Positions 1-7,291 of a stretch of 23,281 bases of DNA are shown here, in pieces. A program made the position numbers and the translations under genes. The number at the start of each line of letters is the position of its first letter. Position 1 is the stretch's first letter. Source of the stretch: Aquificaceae bacterium (GTDB lineage Bacteria > Aquificota > Aquificia > Aquificales > Aquificaceae); the NCBI GenBank assembly GCA_025057715.1, contig JANWVD010000001.1, positions 1-23,281 of the forward strand, in the 5' to 3' direction. Below the pieces are notes generated by a model. It saw only the letters and a list, made by a program, of their open reading frames with translations. It searched no databases and was not told the origin of the DNA.

Positions 1-526
1 AATGCAGACCGCCGCCTAAGTAAAGCCCTTCGCTTAGCTCGTAGGAAAAGGAAGGTATTACGCGCATAAACTGAAAGTTTGTTCTCATATTGAGCATAGC
101 GCCTAAGTTGGTGCGAGGGTCAAACGCCGAAAGCAAGCGCTCGTTGTTTGTATAATCAACGCCGAGACCAGAAACGCCAAAAGCACCAAGCCCCAAGCTA
201 AGGCGCTCACCTACGGGCATAACCAATCCAACCTCGGGAATTACAAACAGGTCTGCCTTAGACTTTTGATTACCTGAATCCCCAAGCGGGTTTTGAATTC
301 TCGTCTTCACGCTCGGGGCAAAAACGATACCACCAAAGCTAAAGCTATAACCCTTATGAGACCGCATCCAAGCGGGGTTTCTAAAAGGTGCGTCGGTCGC
401 GGAAAGCGGTAAACCGACGCCTATGCCGCCCATTGCCCTCGATGCTGGCGTAACGCCAATGAGGTTATCGCCGTTAGTCGCAAGCGCAGCGCCACTTAGG
501 ATAGCAAGAGCCAATACTAATCTCAA
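1..526 (-). CDS. FadL/TodX (OmpP1) family outer membrane protein, 5' part only
   Basis: The minus-strand reading frame starts at TTG 526-524, eight bases after a strong AAGGAGGT ribosome binding site, and stays open to the left edge, so the C-terminal part is missing. The first residues, MRLVLALAILSGAALA, are a Sec signal peptide. After it comes a glycine-rich stretch with IGVTPASRAMGG and GVGLPLSATDAPFRNPAW, typical of the mature N-terminus of FadL/TodX beta-barrel channels for hydrophobic compounds, in which an early Asn-Pro-Ala follows the hatch region. Later residues alternate as expected for beta strands. Homologues carry fatty acids or aromatic hydrocarbons across the outer membrane; the substrate here cannot be read from the sequence. 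The gene is visibly richer in GC and CGC/GCG codons than the genes to its right. Family call fairly sure. Confidence 0.8.
   Translation of the reverse strand, partial: MRLVLALAILSGAALATNGDNLIGVTPASRAMGGIGVGLPLSATDAPFRNPAWMRSHKGYSFSFGGIVFAPSVKTRIQNPLGDSGNQKSKADLFVIPEVGLVMPVGERLSLGLGAFGVSGLGVDYTNNERLLSAFDPRTNLGAMLNMRTNFQFMRVIPSFSYELSEGLYLGGGLH
390..420. repeat. Inverted repeat inside the FadL-like gene
   Basis: GCGTCGGT (390-397) and ACCGACGC (413-420) form a perfect 8-bp inverted repeat around a 15-nt loop, in the early coding region of the FadL-like gene (the part encoding GVGLPLSATDA). It could fold in the mRNA near the translation start or be incidental. Confidence 0.45.
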
Positions 527-539
527 TCTTCCTACCTCC

Positions 540-627
540 TTAAAAACTCAGTTTAGACCCTTCTTTTGCCATCTCGTATTCGAAGTGCTGATAGACGCTA
601 AAAAACCTGCTTATAGAGGATATACGT
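540..627. other. Spacer upstream of the FadL-like gene; no clear promoter
   Basis: This stretch lies between the terminator-like hairpin after the FUN14 gene and the FadL-like start. The only clear signal is the AAGGAGGT ribosome binding site at its edge (minus strand, about 534-541). I see no convincing -35/-10 pair on the minus strand. It contains a short frame open from the FUN14 stop codon (35 codons, no usable start), which I do not call a gene. Confidence 0.4.
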
Positions 628-649
628 AAACCCGCCTTACGGCGGATTT
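628..649 (-). terminator. Probable intrinsic terminator after the FUN14-family gene
   Basis: On the minus strand, AAATCCGCC and GGCGGGTTT form a 9-bp stem (one T-G pair) closed by the tetraloop GTAA. It starts at the stop codon of the FUN14-family gene. The U-run is short (the TTT of the 3' arm, then A), so termination may be weak. The position, between this gene and the next start, fits a terminator. Confidence 0.6.
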
Positions 650-938
650 AAAGCCGGATTCTATAACCAATTGTAAAACCGGCTACGAAACTAGCTCCAA
701 GCGCCAACTTTTTAAAGATTCCTGTTATAAAACCGAAAAAACCGCCTGCGGCGGAGAGAAACACCCCCTCCAAAGCACCCCAATTTACGCTTAAAATCCC
801 CTTGTTAGCAAGCCACATCAAGCTAAGCACGTATATCCCACTCAAAAGCGCGAAAAAGCCAATTAGCTTCCTTACCGAATAGCCAACTACCAAACCAAGC
901 AGGCTGAAAAACCCAAGGTCAAAGAAAACTTCGTTCAC
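648..938 (-). CDS. FUN14-family small membrane protein
   Basis: A 96-residue, very hydrophobic protein with about three membrane segments. Two glycine-rich segments, FSLLGLVVGYSVRK near the start and LGASFVAGFTIGYRIR at the end, match the FUN14 family pattern (paired Gly-rich helices with a GYxxRK/GFxxG signature). The family includes eukaryotic FUNDC mitophagy receptors, but archaeal and bacterial members have no established role. The start is GTG at 938-936, overlapping the TGA of the upstream radical SAM gene by 4 nt (GTGA), so translation is probably coupled. The stop is followed at once by the hairpin at 628-649. Family call by pattern recognition; function unknown. Confidence 0.7.
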   Translation of the reverse strand: MNEVFFDLGFFSLLGLVVGYSVRKLIGFFALLSGIYVLSLMWLANKGILSVNWGALEGVFLSAAGGFFGFITGIFKKLALGASFVAGFTIGYRIRL

Positions 939-2050
939 TGATACCTAAATACGCTCGGATTTAGAACATCCGGGTAGTTTGTCCTCATCTCATAATCAAA
1001 GAGTTGCTTGCGAATAGACTTAAGGTCTGTGCGAGAGGGCTTAAAGGGGAAGCTCTTTATATCGCTTACTGAGCTATCGCCAAATGGTCTATTGCAAGCA
1101 ACCTCCGTGGTTTTACCCCTACAACCAGAGGTCATGAAAGGTCTTGCGGAATTAAACACCTCTTCGAAAGTGTCTTTATCAACGCCAAAGTCAATTACTT
1201 GCCCACGCTCGTTGAAGCTCATGTTCTCGTAGCGTGAGATGGAATTGTCTATTAAATACCTTGCCATTTGCACCCTTCTAAATTGAGGTGCTGGACAAGG
1301 GCGTTCCTTTTCCATCATAGAGCCTTCTTCCGGCCAAAATGAAAATAGATGCGTTCTTGCGCCAAGGTCGCGAACGCGCTGAATTGCCTCAATCATCTCC
1401 TGCTCGGTTTCGCCAAGACCCACAACTAAATGACAACCAGCGTGTCCATCGCCCATGACACTGCACGCCCACTCAAGCACCTGCCAGAAAAACTCCCATC
1501 TATGCGGGCTTTTCATGGGCTTGCCCCTTAGCTTTTCAAAGACCGGCTTTGTGGCACAATCAATCGCAACGGTGACGGTGTCAGCCCCGAGCCTATGATA
1601 GTCTTCAATATCTTCGTAGCGAGTACCAGTTGCGTTAATTAAAAGAGACACAAATAGCTTCTCGCCTAAGGACTTTACGACCTTATCTAAGACAAATTTG
1701 GTATCCTCAATCGCCCTTGGGTGGGTAATTTGAGCGATGCAAAGCCTTTCAACGTGACCAACCGCCATGGAGCGAGAGATTATCTCATCGAGCTTAACCG
1801 TAGGCCATTCTACCCTTATGAAGTTCTTCTTTGAGTATTCCATCTCTCTGGCTTTTTGAAGCCCGCAAGAGGCGCATGTAGCGTGGCATCCAGAGGGGTA
1901 TGTAAGAAGGGTGTTTATACACCCAAGGCGGGAGTTTCTATAAAAGCTGCCCGGCACCAACCCAAGCGTCATGGCAGCTGCCATGCTTATTTGCATATAT
2001 TCCGGGCTTTGCTCCTGACGGGTTAACCTCTCAAGAGTAAGAATGTCCAT
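935..2050 (-). CDS. Radical SAM protein of the biotin synthase/lipoyl synthase-like group (LipS2-like?)
   Basis: A 371-residue radical SAM enzyme. C55-x3-C59-x2-C62 (SGCHATCASCGL) is the cluster that binds S-adenosylmethionine, followed by a normal TIM-barrel pattern (LLINATGTRYED near 137-148, HLVVGLGETEQE near 207-218). Further cysteines near the C-terminus (C310 in FMTSGC, C319 in ACNRPF) look like ligands of an auxiliary cluster; an SGCxxCNRPF-like segment is what I recall from BioB-like proteins and the archaeal-type lipoyl synthase pair LipS1/LipS2. This supports a sulfur-inserting or C-S-forming role, but lipoyl synthase is only a hypothesis; a plain biotin synthase is less likely because the C-terminal half differs. 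The ATG is preceded by AAGGAGG. It overlaps the FUN14 gene by 4 nt and is divergent from proC with a 30-bp gap. Confidence 0.7.
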   Translation of the reverse strand: MDILTLERLTRQEQSPEYMQISMAAAMTLGLVPGSFYRNSRLGCINTLLTYPSGCHATCASCGLQKAREMEYSKKNFIRVEWPTVKLDEIISRSMAVGHVERLCIAQITHPRAIEDTKFVLDKVVKSLGEKLFVSLLINATGTRYEDIEDYHRLGADTVTVAIDCATKPVFEKLRGKPMKSPHRWEFFWQVLEWACSVMGDGHAGCHLVVGLGETEQEMIEAIQRVRDLGARTHLFSFWPEEGSMMEKERPCPAPQFRRVQMARYLIDNSISRYENMSFNERGQVIDFGVDKDTFEEVFNSARPFMTSGCRGKTTEVACNRPFGDSSVSDIKSFPFKPSRTDLKSIRKQLFDYEMRTNYPDVLNPSVFRYQ

Positions 2051-2067
2051 CAGATATTCCTCCTTTT

Positions 2068-2076
2068 TATACTATA
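2068..2076. promoter_or_regulatory. Shared symmetric -10 element between radical SAM gene and proC
   Basis: The 30-bp gap between the divergent genes holds TATACTATA. Read to the right, TATACT (2068-2073) lies 7 nt before the proC ATG. Read to the left, TATAGT (2076-2071) lies just before the AAGGAGG ribosome binding site of the radical SAM gene. No good -35 is seen for either direction. A single symmetric -10 serving both directions is plausible but unproven. Confidence 0.45.
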
Positions 2077-2080
2077 AAGC

Positions 2081-2827
2081 ATGCTCGGGGTAATAGGCTT
2101 TGGCAACATGGGGAGCTCTTTCGTTAAACGCCTACATAAAGATTATAAAATCTCGGTTTACGATAAAGACAAGAGCAAGCTCTTAAATTCAGAGGGGCTC
2201 AGCTTTGAAGCAAAAGATAGCCTCGAAGAGCTCTTGGAAGTTTCTGAGACATTGCTTTTGTGCGTAAAGCCAAAGGATGCCTTAGATGTTCTTAAGAGTT
2301 TAAGCAGTTGGCAAGGCACAATTATTAGCTGCGTAGCAGGTTTAGAGATTGCGAAAATTCAAAGGTTTGTTAAAGCAAGGGTAGTTAGAATTATGCCAAA
2401 CCTTGCAGTAAGCGTTGGCCTTGGAAGTATTGCCGTTTGTGGGGATGTTAGCGAAGATGTTAGAAGAATGCTCTCAAGGTGCGGTGAGGTCTTCGAGCTT
2501 GAAGAGGGTCTTTTTGATGCATTTACCGCCATAGCTGGCTCTGGACCTGCGTTTTTTTATAAGTTTTTGCAGGGAATGGTCTTAGGCGGAGTTTATTTAG
2601 GTATGAGCAAAGAGAGTGCCCTGAAGGTTAGTCTTCAATCAATTTTGGGCGCTTGTGAACTTCTTAAAAACAATGGTTCTCTTGAAGAGCTGATTTTCAA
2701 AGTTTCATCACCGGGCGGGACAACGATAGAAGGTATAAAGCTCTTAGAAGAGAAGGCTTTTTGCGGTATAGTTCTTGAGTGCATTGCAAAGACCGCACAA
2801 AAGTCCAAGCTCCTATCTACTCTTTAA
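2081..2827 (+). CDS. proC: Pyrroline-5-carboxylate reductase
   Basis: ProC reduces pyrroline-5-carboxylate to proline with NAD(P)H, the last step of proline synthesis. The 248-residue protein begins MLGVIGFGNMGSS, the Rossmann dinucleotide-binding loop (GxGxMG), and carries the conserved C-terminal signatures AIAGSGPAFFY (near 150) and KVSSPGGTTIEGI (near 205), with matching length. An in-frame TAA two codons before the ATG fixes the start. There is no ribosome binding site: TATACT ends 7 nt before the ATG, so the mRNA may be leaderless. First gene of a six-gene plus-strand unit. proA, from the same pathway, is 17 kb away; proB is absent. Confidence 0.96.
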   Translation: MLGVIGFGNMGSSFVKRLHKDYKISVYDKDKSKLLNSEGLSFEAKDSLEELLEVSETLLLCVKPKDALDVLKSLSSWQGTIISCVAGLEIAKIQRFVKARVVRIMPNLAVSVGLGSIAVCGDVSEDVRRMLSRCGEVFELEEGLFDAFTAIAGSGPAFFYKFLQGMVLGGVYLGMSKESALKVSLQSILGACELLKNNGSLEELIFKVSSPGGTTIEGIKLLEEKAFCGIVLECIAKTAQKSKLLSTL

Positions 2828-3405
2828 AGGTCAAAAATTTTAGCTTCGGAGTTGAGCTTTGGGAAGGTCATGGCTTTGCACCTTTGCAAATTCATTCAAA
2901 TAAAGTTTTGCGCGTAAGCGCGTTTGATGAACCTTCCGAATGCGATGCTGTATATACAACAGACTATGGGTTTAAGATAGGGGTCAAGACTGCGGACTGC
3001 GTGCCTATATTGCTTGCAGGCAGAGGCGTTATTTGCGCCATCCATGCAGGCTGGAGGGGTCTAAAGCATGGCATTATCCAAGAGGCTATCTTAAAACTCT
3101 CAGGGCTTTGCCCTGCTAATGAGCTAATTGCCTTTATTGGCCCAAGCGCGCTCTCTTGTTGCTATGAAGTTGGCGAGGAGTTTTGGAATCACTTCAAGGC
3201 ACTTGAAAGAAGAGCAGGGAAGATATACATGGACACCCAAAGAGAGGCTATTATTCAGCTAAAAGAGCTTGGCGTTAGGCAATTTCACATACTAAGATTT
3301 TGCACCATTTGCAACCTAAGTTTACCCTCGCATAGGCGCGATAAATCAAAAGAGAGGTTATACTCATGGATAGTCATGGAGGGAGAGCTTGAACAACGAG
3401 CTTAA
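2779..3405 (+). CDS. pgeF: PgeF/YfiH family (laccase domain) purine nucleoside or cell-wall editing hydrolase
   Basis: A 208-residue Cu-oxidase_4 (COG1496) protein, somewhat shorter than usual. The three metal ligands of the family are visible: H39 in LQIHSNKV, C74 in KTADCVPI and H89 in AIHAGWRGL, plus GPSALSCCYEVG and the C-terminal HRRDKS. Family members act as purine nucleoside phosphorylases/adenosine deaminases, and E. coli PgeF edits wrongly built peptidoglycan precursors. The ATG at 2779 gives a 49-nt overlap with proC; no other usual start codon exists before the conserved core, though a rarer start nearer the proC stop cannot be excluded. Association with proC is common in bacteria. 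Confidence 0.9.
   Translation: MHCKDRTKVQAPIYSLKVKNFSFGVELWEGHGFAPLQIHSNKVLRVSAFDEPSECDAVYTTDYGFKIGVKTADCVPILLAGRGVICAIHAGWRGLKHGIIQEAILKLSGLCPANELIAFIGPSALSCCYEVGEEFWNHFKALERRAGKIYMDTQREAIIQLKELGVRQFHILRFCTICNLSLPSHRRDKSKERLYSWIVMEGELEQRA
2908..2925. repeat. 18-nt palindromic repeat, copy 1 (inside pgeF)
   Basis: TTGCGCGTAAGCGCGTTT. The core is GCGC-GTAA-GCGC, a short hairpin with a GNRA-type loop. The identical 18 nt occurs at 11317-11334 inside the sdhB-like gene, in the same orientation on the plus strand but antisense to that gene. It encodes LRVSAF here. Confidence 0.7.
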
Positions 3406-4033
3406 CGAGAGGGTCTTTTCCTCAATAAGCGGGATATACGACCTATTTTTGAGCTTAGCCACACTTGGGCAAATCTCTCGCTGGCAAGAAGAGCTCTTAA
3501 AGTGCGCAGAGGCTTATAAAAACCACCTTGATATAGGAACTGGCACGGGGGAGGTGCTAATAAAGAGCAAAGGGGGCCTTAAGGTAGGTCTTGATATCTC
3601 TTTGGAGATGTTAAAGAGAGCAAAGCGCAAAGAGAGCTCGGGGAATTTTATCCTTGCAGATGCTCTAAAACTTCCTTTTAAAGATGGTTCTTTTAATCTC
3701 ATTACCCTGTCGCTAACTTACAGACACTTGCCAAAAAGGGAAGAGTTTCTAAAAGAAGCAAAGCGAGTGCTTGATGTATCTGGGAAGCTATGTCTATTAG
3801 ATATTGCAAGGCCGCCGAGGGTTTTGGTAGTGCTTATTAAGGCTCTTGGGTTTTTGCCCGGGGTTTTAATCTTTGGCATAGAAAAGTGGAGGTTTTTGAT
3901 TAGCTCAATCGAGCATAGCCAGAGCTTGGATGAGGTCTTAAAAGAGCTTAAATCCGCAGGCTTTGAGCCAACTTTGGTAAAAACAAAACTATTTAGCCTC
4001 ATTTTCATAGCATGCAGCCGCAGGAGCTTATAA
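3389..4033 (+). CDS. Class I SAM methyltransferase, UbiE/MenG-like
   Basis: A 214-residue methyltransferase. Motif I is LDIGTGTGEV (near 47-56), followed by VGLDISLEML (motif II region), LADALKLPFKDGSFNLI and LPKREEFLKEAKRVL with GKLCLLDI, the order found in UbiE/MenG quinone methyltransferases (COG2226). The probable job is methylation of demethylmenaquinone or a related quinone, but a methyltransferase for another substrate fits too: the C-terminal family signature is weak. The start is TTG at 3389, with GGAGGGAG just upstream, overlapping the pgeF end by 17 nt and keeping translation coupled. Confidence 0.75.
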   Translation: MNNELNERVFSSISGIYDLFLSLATLGQISRWQEELLKCAEAYKNHLDIGTGTGEVLIKSKGGLKVGLDISLEMLKRAKRKESSGNFILADALKLPFKDGSFNLITLSLTYRHLPKREEFLKEAKRVLDVSGKLCLLDIARPPRVLVVLIKALGFLPGVLIFGIEKWRFLISSIEHSQSLDEVLKELKSAGFEPTLVKTKLFSLIFIACSRRSL

Positions 4034-5295
4034 AAGATAGGCTAAGGCTTGTAAATTTAGGCGATGTTAAGCAGCTTGTAATATTTTTGCTCGTTGTTTT
4101 TTTGAGCTTTTGGAGGATAGAAAAAGAGAGAAGCTACCTCTGGGATGAGGACCTTGGCGAGGGCTCAGTTCATGTAGTTCTTGAATCAACCCCTCGTTTG
4201 GAAGAAGGTTCAATCAAGGTAATGGTAAAGATAGTAGGCGGGGACTTTCCAGAAATATACGACAAGCGCGGTAAGTTAACGCTTATTGCAACTGAAAATG
4301 TTCCATCTAAGTCCTTTATAGTTAATGCAAAGGTAAAGGTCAAGCACGGATTTGTGTTTTTAAGTGCAAACTATAGGGACATTGAAAAGGTCATTTTTGA
4401 AGAGCCGTCCTTAAGAGAGCGCTACATAAAAAGAGCGATGGCAAAGATTGAAAACCCGGAGGTGGAGGGTTTGGTGCTAACTTACCTATTTGGGGAGAGC
4501 GCAGAGGGGCTATCTCAGGACATACAAGCTGCCTTTTACAAAACCGGGCTTGTTCATATGCTTGTCATTTCCGGCTTTCATGTTGGGATGATATTCATGA
4601 TTTTAAGAGTAGGCGCACCTCAGCCCTTTGGAAGCATCATTGGAATGCTGGGAATCGTTCTTTACGTTTGGCTCTTAGTCCCTCATAATCCGCCCGTCCT
4701 TAGAGCAACGGTTATGATACTTCTATTTATTGCAGTTAAATTGCTCCAAGGGGCGCCAAATTCGCTTGCCATACTTTTATTTTCTGGAAGCTTATTGCTC
4801 TTAGTTTCGCCAGAGTTCGTCGTCTCTTACTCATTTTGGCTTTCATTTTGGGCAACTCTTTATATAATTGTGGCGCTTAGAAACTTCAAAAAAGAGCAAG
4901 ACATTGCAGATTCTTTTCTAATAGCGCCTGCTTGGGTCTCTCTTTTTGCATTTCTTGGCGTAACGCCGCTTCTTTTGACCTTTTCAAATACAAGCATGGG
5001 AAGTATCATCTTTAGCCCAATAGTGGGGTATCTATTCTTTCCATTTACCGCATACGGGGTTCTTGAGCTGCTGACGTTTTTCTCGCTTCCGACGTTTCCG
5101 CTTGAGTGGAATGGAATCGTGGTTTTAAAAGTAGTGGAGATTCTCTCGATGCTTGATTTAAGGCTTTGGAAGGGAATGTCACTGACAGCGGGCGTTATTT
5201 GCCTTGTCCTAAATGCGCTGGTGATATACCTAACGAGAGGCTTTGAGAAGCTGATTGCGATTTTGATATTTATTGTTTTTTTAGTGTTTGGTTAG
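4012..5295 (+). CDS. ComEC/Rec2-like membrane protein without the metallo-beta-lactamase domain
   Basis: A 427-residue multi-pass membrane protein. An N-terminal membrane helix (about 20-35) is followed by a small beta-rich region (about 48-130, the DUF4131/OB-like part) and the Competence domain, with the hallmark VHMLVISGFHVG at 181-192 and a run of membrane helices to the end. ComEC forms the channel that takes single-stranded DNA across the inner membrane during transformation. Full-length ComEC (about 700-800 residues) usually ends in a metallo-beta-lactamase-like nuclease domain, missing here: the gene stops after the membrane part. Overlaps the upstream gene by 22 nt and plsY by 8 nt. 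Short ComEC forms occur in other bacteria. Confidence 0.85.
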   Translation: MQPQELIKDRLRLVNLGDVKQLVIFLLVVFLSFWRIEKERSYLWDEDLGEGSVHVVLESTPRLEEGSIKVMVKIVGGDFPEIYDKRGKLTLIATENVPSKSFIVNAKVKVKHGFVFLSANYRDIEKVIFEEPSLRERYIKRAMAKIENPEVEGLVLTYLFGESAEGLSQDIQAAFYKTGLVHMLVISGFHVGMIFMILRVGAPQPFGSIIGMLGIVLYVWLLVPHNPPVLRATVMILLFIAVKLLQGAPNSLAILLFSGSLLLLVSPEFVVSYSFWLSFWATLYIIVALRNFKKEQDIADSFLIAPAWVSLFAFLGVTPLLLTFSNTSMGSIIFSPIVGYLFFPFTAYGVLELLTFFSLPTFPLEWNGIVVLKVVEILSMLDLRLWKGMSLTAGVICLVLNALVIYLTRGFEKLIAILIFIVFLVFG

Positions 5296-5878
5296 AGCCG
5301 TGGGGTATATTTTGCCTATTTTGGCTTATTTAGTTGGCTCTTTGTTATTTGCAAAGCTGATAGCCTCTATTAAGGGCGTTGATATTAGTAAAATTGGGAG
5401 CAAAAACCCGGGTGCAACAAACATTGCAAGGGCGCTTGGCTTTCGCTGGGGGCTTGTGGTTTTTTTATTAGATGCTTCAAAGGGTCTTTTGCCTACGCTG
5501 TTTGCTAAGCACTTCTATGGTCCTGAGTCGCTAATTTATGCACTAACAGCCATTGCAAGCGTTCTTGGGCATAACTTCCCCATTTACTATGGATTTAGAG
5601 GCGGCAAGGGGGTAGCGACCTCTTTTGGCATTGCCGTTGTTTTTTCCCCCCTCGGAAGCATGCTAAGCGCTCTTATCTGGGGCTTGGTCTTTTGGAAAAC
5701 AAGGATATCTGCAATAGCTTCCATTCTTGCAATTATTAGCTTTGTGATAGCTTGCGCTATATTAAAAATCCCTACATACCCCATGATTGCAAGCATATTT
5801 ATAAGCGCTTTGATAATAATCAGGCACTATCCGAATATCAAAAGATTAATAAGAGGTGAAGAGCATTCTTTTCGTTAA
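5288..5878 (+). CDS. plsY: Acyl-phosphate:glycerol-3-phosphate acyltransferase
   Basis: PlsY moves an acyl group from acyl-phosphate to glycerol-3-phosphate in the inner membrane, the first step of phospholipid synthesis. The 196-residue sequence has the three family motifs: LVGSLLFAK (motif 1), GSKNPGATNIARALG (motif 2, substrate binding) and GHNFPIYYGFRGGKGVATSFG (motif 3), with about five membrane segments. TTG at 5288 is used as the start, overlapping the ComEC-like gene by 8 nt; a GTG at 5300 is an alternative. The last codon abuts the glycosyltransferase gene. Confidence 0.95.
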   Translation: MVRAVGYILPILAYLVGSLLFAKLIASIKGVDISKIGSKNPGATNIARALGFRWGLVVFLLDASKGLLPTLFAKHFYGPESLIYALTAIASVLGHNFPIYYGFRGGKGVATSFGIAVVFSPLGSMLSALIWGLVFWKTRISAIASILAIISFVIACAILKIPTYPMIASIFISALIIIRHYPNIKRLIRGEEHSFR

Positions 5879-7291
5879 ATGAGGGCGCTTTTGATATTTC
5901 TTTTTGGTATTTATCTATTTAGAATCTCTCATATAGTTTTTTACCCTTTTGACCTAACGCCGGAAGAGGCTCAATATTGGGATTGGTCAAGACATCTTGA
6001 CATTAGCTACTATTCAAAGCCGCCAATGGTTGCTTACCTAAATGCAATCTCAAGCGCCATTTTTGGCATAAGCGAGCTAAGCGTTAGATTAGTCCCGATA
6101 CTTCTTTCTTTTATTCTTTCAATAGCGAGCTTTATCTATCTTAAAAGACATATAGGCGAAGATAGAGCTCTTAAGTTTGTCATAGTGGCGCAGCTAAGCT
6201 TGGGGATGTCTCTAAATTCCATGCTTGCAACAACAGATGCACCGCTTTTATTTTTTTGGACGCTTGGGGTTTTTGCTATAAATTCGGCGATTAATCAAAG
6301 CTCTTTATGGCGGTGGTTTTTAGTAGGGACTCTATTTGGACTCGCTTTTTTGAGTAAATTTAGCGCAGTTTTGTGGATTTTGTGCGCTGCTTTGCTTATC
6401 CTTATTCGAAGGCGTGAGCTTATTAAAAGCTTTGGTCCATATATATCGGTTTTGACCTTTGGGTTTTTTACTCTTCCGGTGATTTTTTGGAATTTAAAGC
6501 ACGACTTTGTTGCCTTTAGACATGTTTCTGGTCTTGCCAGCAAAGGCAGCGGGATAAGGTTTGAAGGACCAATAGAATTTATCCTCTCGCAAACTCTTAT
6601 GATGTCGGTTTTGCCGTTTTTACTGATGGTTTTTGGATTTATAAGGCTTTGGAAGGATAAAAGATTTGAAGTTTTTATATTCTTCTCGCTTCCTGTTTTT
6701 ATATTTTTTACCGTCCTATCTATCTTTACAAATGTTGAAGCAAATTGGGCAGGGCCAGCACTCGTTGGGGGATTGATTTTGGCGAGCTATTTTATTAGCG
6801 GTTTAGCGCTCTGGGCTTATGTTTTTTTGAGTTTGATAATACTAACTGCAGTTTACTTTAGCCCAGTTTTTGATAAGCTCGGTTTAAGTGAGATTTTGCC
6901 ACCTAATAAAGACCCAGCGAAGGTCGGCATAGGCTGGAAATCCCTTGGGGAGGCAGTATCAAGCCTGAGGGTAAATAAAGAAGCGATTGTCACGCCACAT
7001 TATCAAATTGCGGCACAGCTTGCATTCTATGTTAAATCAAACCCAAGAACATATTGCGTAAATCTTGGAAGGCGGATGAACCAATACGACCTTTGGGAAA
7101 AAAACTATCAAGGCGATGCGATATTTGTTGATAATAAGCCAATTCAGGACATCATTCTAAAGAGCTCTGACGGGATTGATAAATCTTATGTTCACTGCTT
7201 AAGTTGGCGGGGGGAGGTTATAAGATGTTTTTATATCTATAGACTCAAAAACCTAAGGAAAATACAGGAGGTTAAACCCGAGCGTTTTTAA
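5879..7291 (+). CDS. Family 39 glycosyltransferase (ArnT/PMT-like)
   Basis: A 470-residue integral membrane protein with many hydrophobic segments, starting at an ATG directly after the plsY stop. The first extracytoplasmic loop has DLTPEEAQYWDWSRHLD followed by YYSKPPMVAYL: the acidic pair and the SKPP motif define the PMT/GT39 family, which uses polyprenyl-phosphate-linked sugars. TTDAPLLFFW near residue 120 also fits. In Gram-negative bacteria such enzymes modify lipid A (ArnT) or glycosylate proteins or surface polymers; the acceptor here is unknown. The C-terminal 150 residues form a soluble domain (GIGWKSLGEAVSSL onward), as in bacterial members. It runs 20 nt into the convergent MFS gene, leaving no space for a separate terminator. 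Confidence 0.85.
   Translation: MRALLIFLFGIYLFRISHIVFYPFDLTPEEAQYWDWSRHLDISYYSKPPMVAYLNAISSAIFGISELSVRLVPILLSFILSIASFIYLKRHIGEDRALKFVIVAQLSLGMSLNSMLATTDAPLLFFWTLGVFAINSAINQSSLWRWFLVGTLFGLAFLSKFSAVLWILCAALLILIRRRELIKSFGPYISVLTFGFFTLPVIFWNLKHDFVAFRHVSGLASKGSGIRFEGPIEFILSQTLMMSVLPFLLMVFGFIRLWKDKRFEVFIFFSLPVFIFFTVLSIFTNVEANWAGPALVGGLILASYFISGLALWAYVFLSLIILTAVYFSPVFDKLGLSEILPPNKDPAKVGIGWKSLGEAVSSLRVNKEAIVTPHYQIAAQLAFYVKSNPRTYCVNLGRRMNQYDLWEKNYQGDAIFVDNKPIQDIILKSSDGIDKSYVHCLSWRGEVIRCFYIYRLKNLRKIQEVKPERF

Noticed and set aside
423..629. Plus-strand open frame of 68 codons at the left end
   Set aside because: Antisense to the FadL-like signal peptide and mature N-terminus, which have a strong ribosome binding site and a clear family match.
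540..647. Open frame continuing 35 codons after the FUN14 stop (minus strand), with a protein-like composition, suggesting stop-codon read-through or a small gene
   Set aside because: It has no usable start except an ATG for about ten residues, and a 35-codon open frame is not rare by chance; it also spans the likely terminator.
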